A stretch of 61,446 bases of DNA from Bacteroides gallinarum DSM 18171 = JCM 13658 (GTDB lineage Bacteria; Bacteroidota; Bacteroidia; Bacteroidales; Bacteroidaceae), in contig NZ_KB894135.1 in the NCBI RefSeq assembly GCF_000374365.1, positions 1-61,446 of the forward strand. The letters run 5' to 3'. The notes beneath the pieces were generated by a model. That model was given only the letters and a program-made list of their open reading frames with translations, made no database searches and was not told the origin of the DNA. Of this stretch, positions 60,582-61,446 are shown one piece after another (position 1 is the stretch's first letter; each line of letters begins with the position of its first letter). A program made the translations under genes and the position numbers.

Positions 60582-61247
60582 ATGAAACTGGAAATATCGG
60601 ATTGGAGGACTGTTCCCTATGCCGAGGCATGGGACAGGCAAACGGCATGGTTCGATGCACTTGTGCATGCCAAGCAAACGGGAGGTGAGTATGTAAACCA
60701 TATCGTGCTCTGTGAGCATCCGCATGTATATACGCTGGGACGTAGCGGTAAGGAGGGCAATATGCTGCTGGGTGAGGAGCAGCTTCGTGCGATAGGGGCT
60801 TCGCTTTATCATATAGACCGGGGCGGCGATATCACGTATCACGGGCCGGGGCAGCTCGTTTGTTATCCTATCCTGAACCTGGAGGATTTTTCTTTGGGAT
60901 TGAAAGCGTATGTGCATCTGTTGGAGGAGGCGGTAATTCATGTCTGTGTCTCTTACGGAATAGTTGCCGGGCGTATGGAAAAGGCCACCGGCGTATGGTT
61001 GGACGGGGATTCCCCTCGTGCCCGTAAAATCTGTGCTATCGGTGTGCGCAGCAGCCATTATGTTACGATGCACGGTCTGGCGCTCAATGTCAATACGGAT
61101 TTGCGCTATTTCAGCTATATCAACCCTTGCGGGTTTATAGATAAAGGGGTGACTTCGCTCCGGAAAGAGTTAGGGCGGGAAGTTCCGATAGAGGAGGTGA
61201 AAGAGCGGCTTTGTCATGAGCTGAAGGGGATGCTGCAAGGTATGTAA
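60582..61247 (+). CDS. lipB: Octanoyltransferase (lipoate synthesis)
   Basis: A 221-residue enzyme that moves octanoyl from acyl carrier protein to lipoyl domains, such as glycine cleavage H protein (gcvP lies in this window). Conserved blocks: RGGDITYHGPGQLVCYPI, the catalytic Lys in RKICAIGVRSSHYVTMHGLA, and the catalytic Cys in NPCGFIDKGVTSL. Full length for the family. Confidence 0.95.
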   Translation: MKLEISDWRTVPYAEAWDRQTAWFDALVHAKQTGGEYVNHIVLCEHPHVYTLGRSGKEGNMLLGEEQLRAIGASLYHIDRGGDITYHGPGQLVCYPILNLEDFSLGLKAYVHLLEEAVIHVCVSYGIVAGRMEKATGVWLDGDSPRARKICAIGVRSSHYVTMHGLALNVNTDLRYFSYINPCGFIDKGVTSLRKELGREVPIEEVKERLCHELKGMLQGM

Positions 61248-61261
61248 TCAGGGAAAATATT

Positions 61262-61380
61262 GTGAGTTAATATCGTTGTTGCAATGATGTTAACTGTTTG
61301 TAGTGTAGTAAGTTAACTTATTAGCTGTACGAAGTTAACTTACTGCTTCCGATGATGTTAACTTTCTTGTCCGATGCTTG
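61262..61380. repeat. 22-23 bp array with GTTAAC cores after lipB
   Basis: GTTAA(C) recurs at 61266, 61289, 61312, 61334 and 61357 (spacing 23, 23, 22, 23), inside diverged units such as GTACGAAGTTAACTTACTGC. The core AAGTTAACTT is palindromic. No gene is visible from 61248 to the window end. Confidence 0.7.
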
Positions 61381-61446
61381 CTGGTATGGAGGAGGGTAGG
61401 GGGAAAATCTGTCTGAAGGTGTTTTTTAAACGTTCGTTTAATAAAC

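Noticed and set aside
1..61446. tRNA, rRNA, riboswitch and diversity-generating retroelement candidates
   Set aside because: No cloverleaf, rRNA motif, known aptamer core, reverse transcriptase or template/variable repeat pair was recognised by eye; a covariance-model scan would be needed to exclude small RNAs.

Overview
The window is chromosomal DNA from a Bacteroides-like member of the Bacteroidales. The evidence is gene content (Nqr operon, SusC/SusD pair, BamA-type and TonB receptors, soluble PAS hybrid kinase), many promoters of the Bacteroides TAnnTTTG type, AT-rich spacers made of ATTCATAATT-like strings, and one truncated IS481-type transposase at the left edge. The species cannot be named from the sequence alone.

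Layout: 0-13.8 kb holds an IS end, wecB, a TRIC/UPF0126 membrane protein, an ECF sigma factor, a biotin-dependent-type carboxyltransferase subunit, a glycosyltransferase plus hybrid histidine kinase operon, an Omp85 protein and a secreted C1 peptidase. 14.8-21 kb is the complete nqrABCDEF Na+-pumping NADH:quinone reductase operon. 21-31.7 kb holds an AAA/PD-(D/E)XK protein, a DbpA-like helicase, the serC-serA-DUF1015 serine cluster, and small enzymes ending with a MATE exporter. 31.9-42 kb holds glycerate kinase, YigZ, a CDGSH protein, an HpaII-type endonuclease without an adjacent methylase, nitroreductase, hemolysin III, gcvP, an MBL hydrolase, rsmG and a DUF3298 lipoprotein. 42-60.5 kb is a metal-handling island: a Cys-rich exported protein, a TonB receptor, an exported HMA metallochaperone, a degenerate P1B ATPase, an AraC regulator, an isolated SusC/SusD pair, a CusCBA/CzcCBA-type tripartite efflux pump, and a response regulator/sensor kinase pair. 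lipB closes the window.

Two things stand out. First, the P-type ATPase at 45.6-47.2 kb keeps an open frame and the CPC metal motif, but has lost the actuator domain and carries changes in every catalytic motif (DKTGT to DKAGT, HP to NS, TGD to TGN, GDG to GNG). It looks like a retained pseudoenzyme inside a metal operon. Second, intergenic regions are filled with tandem arrays of about 16-24 bp units (or dimers of 40-47 bp), with a different sequence in almost every array. In at least six places the unit is a copy of the adjacent gene's own first or last codons, including its start or stop codon, and at three loci the copies are exactly 21 bp, so the reading frame is kept. Another array has 18 copies of exactly 22 bp without an indel, and a related 22-bp family recurs at three separate loci. 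These arrays look like an ongoing duplication process anchored at gene edges; I know of no description of it.
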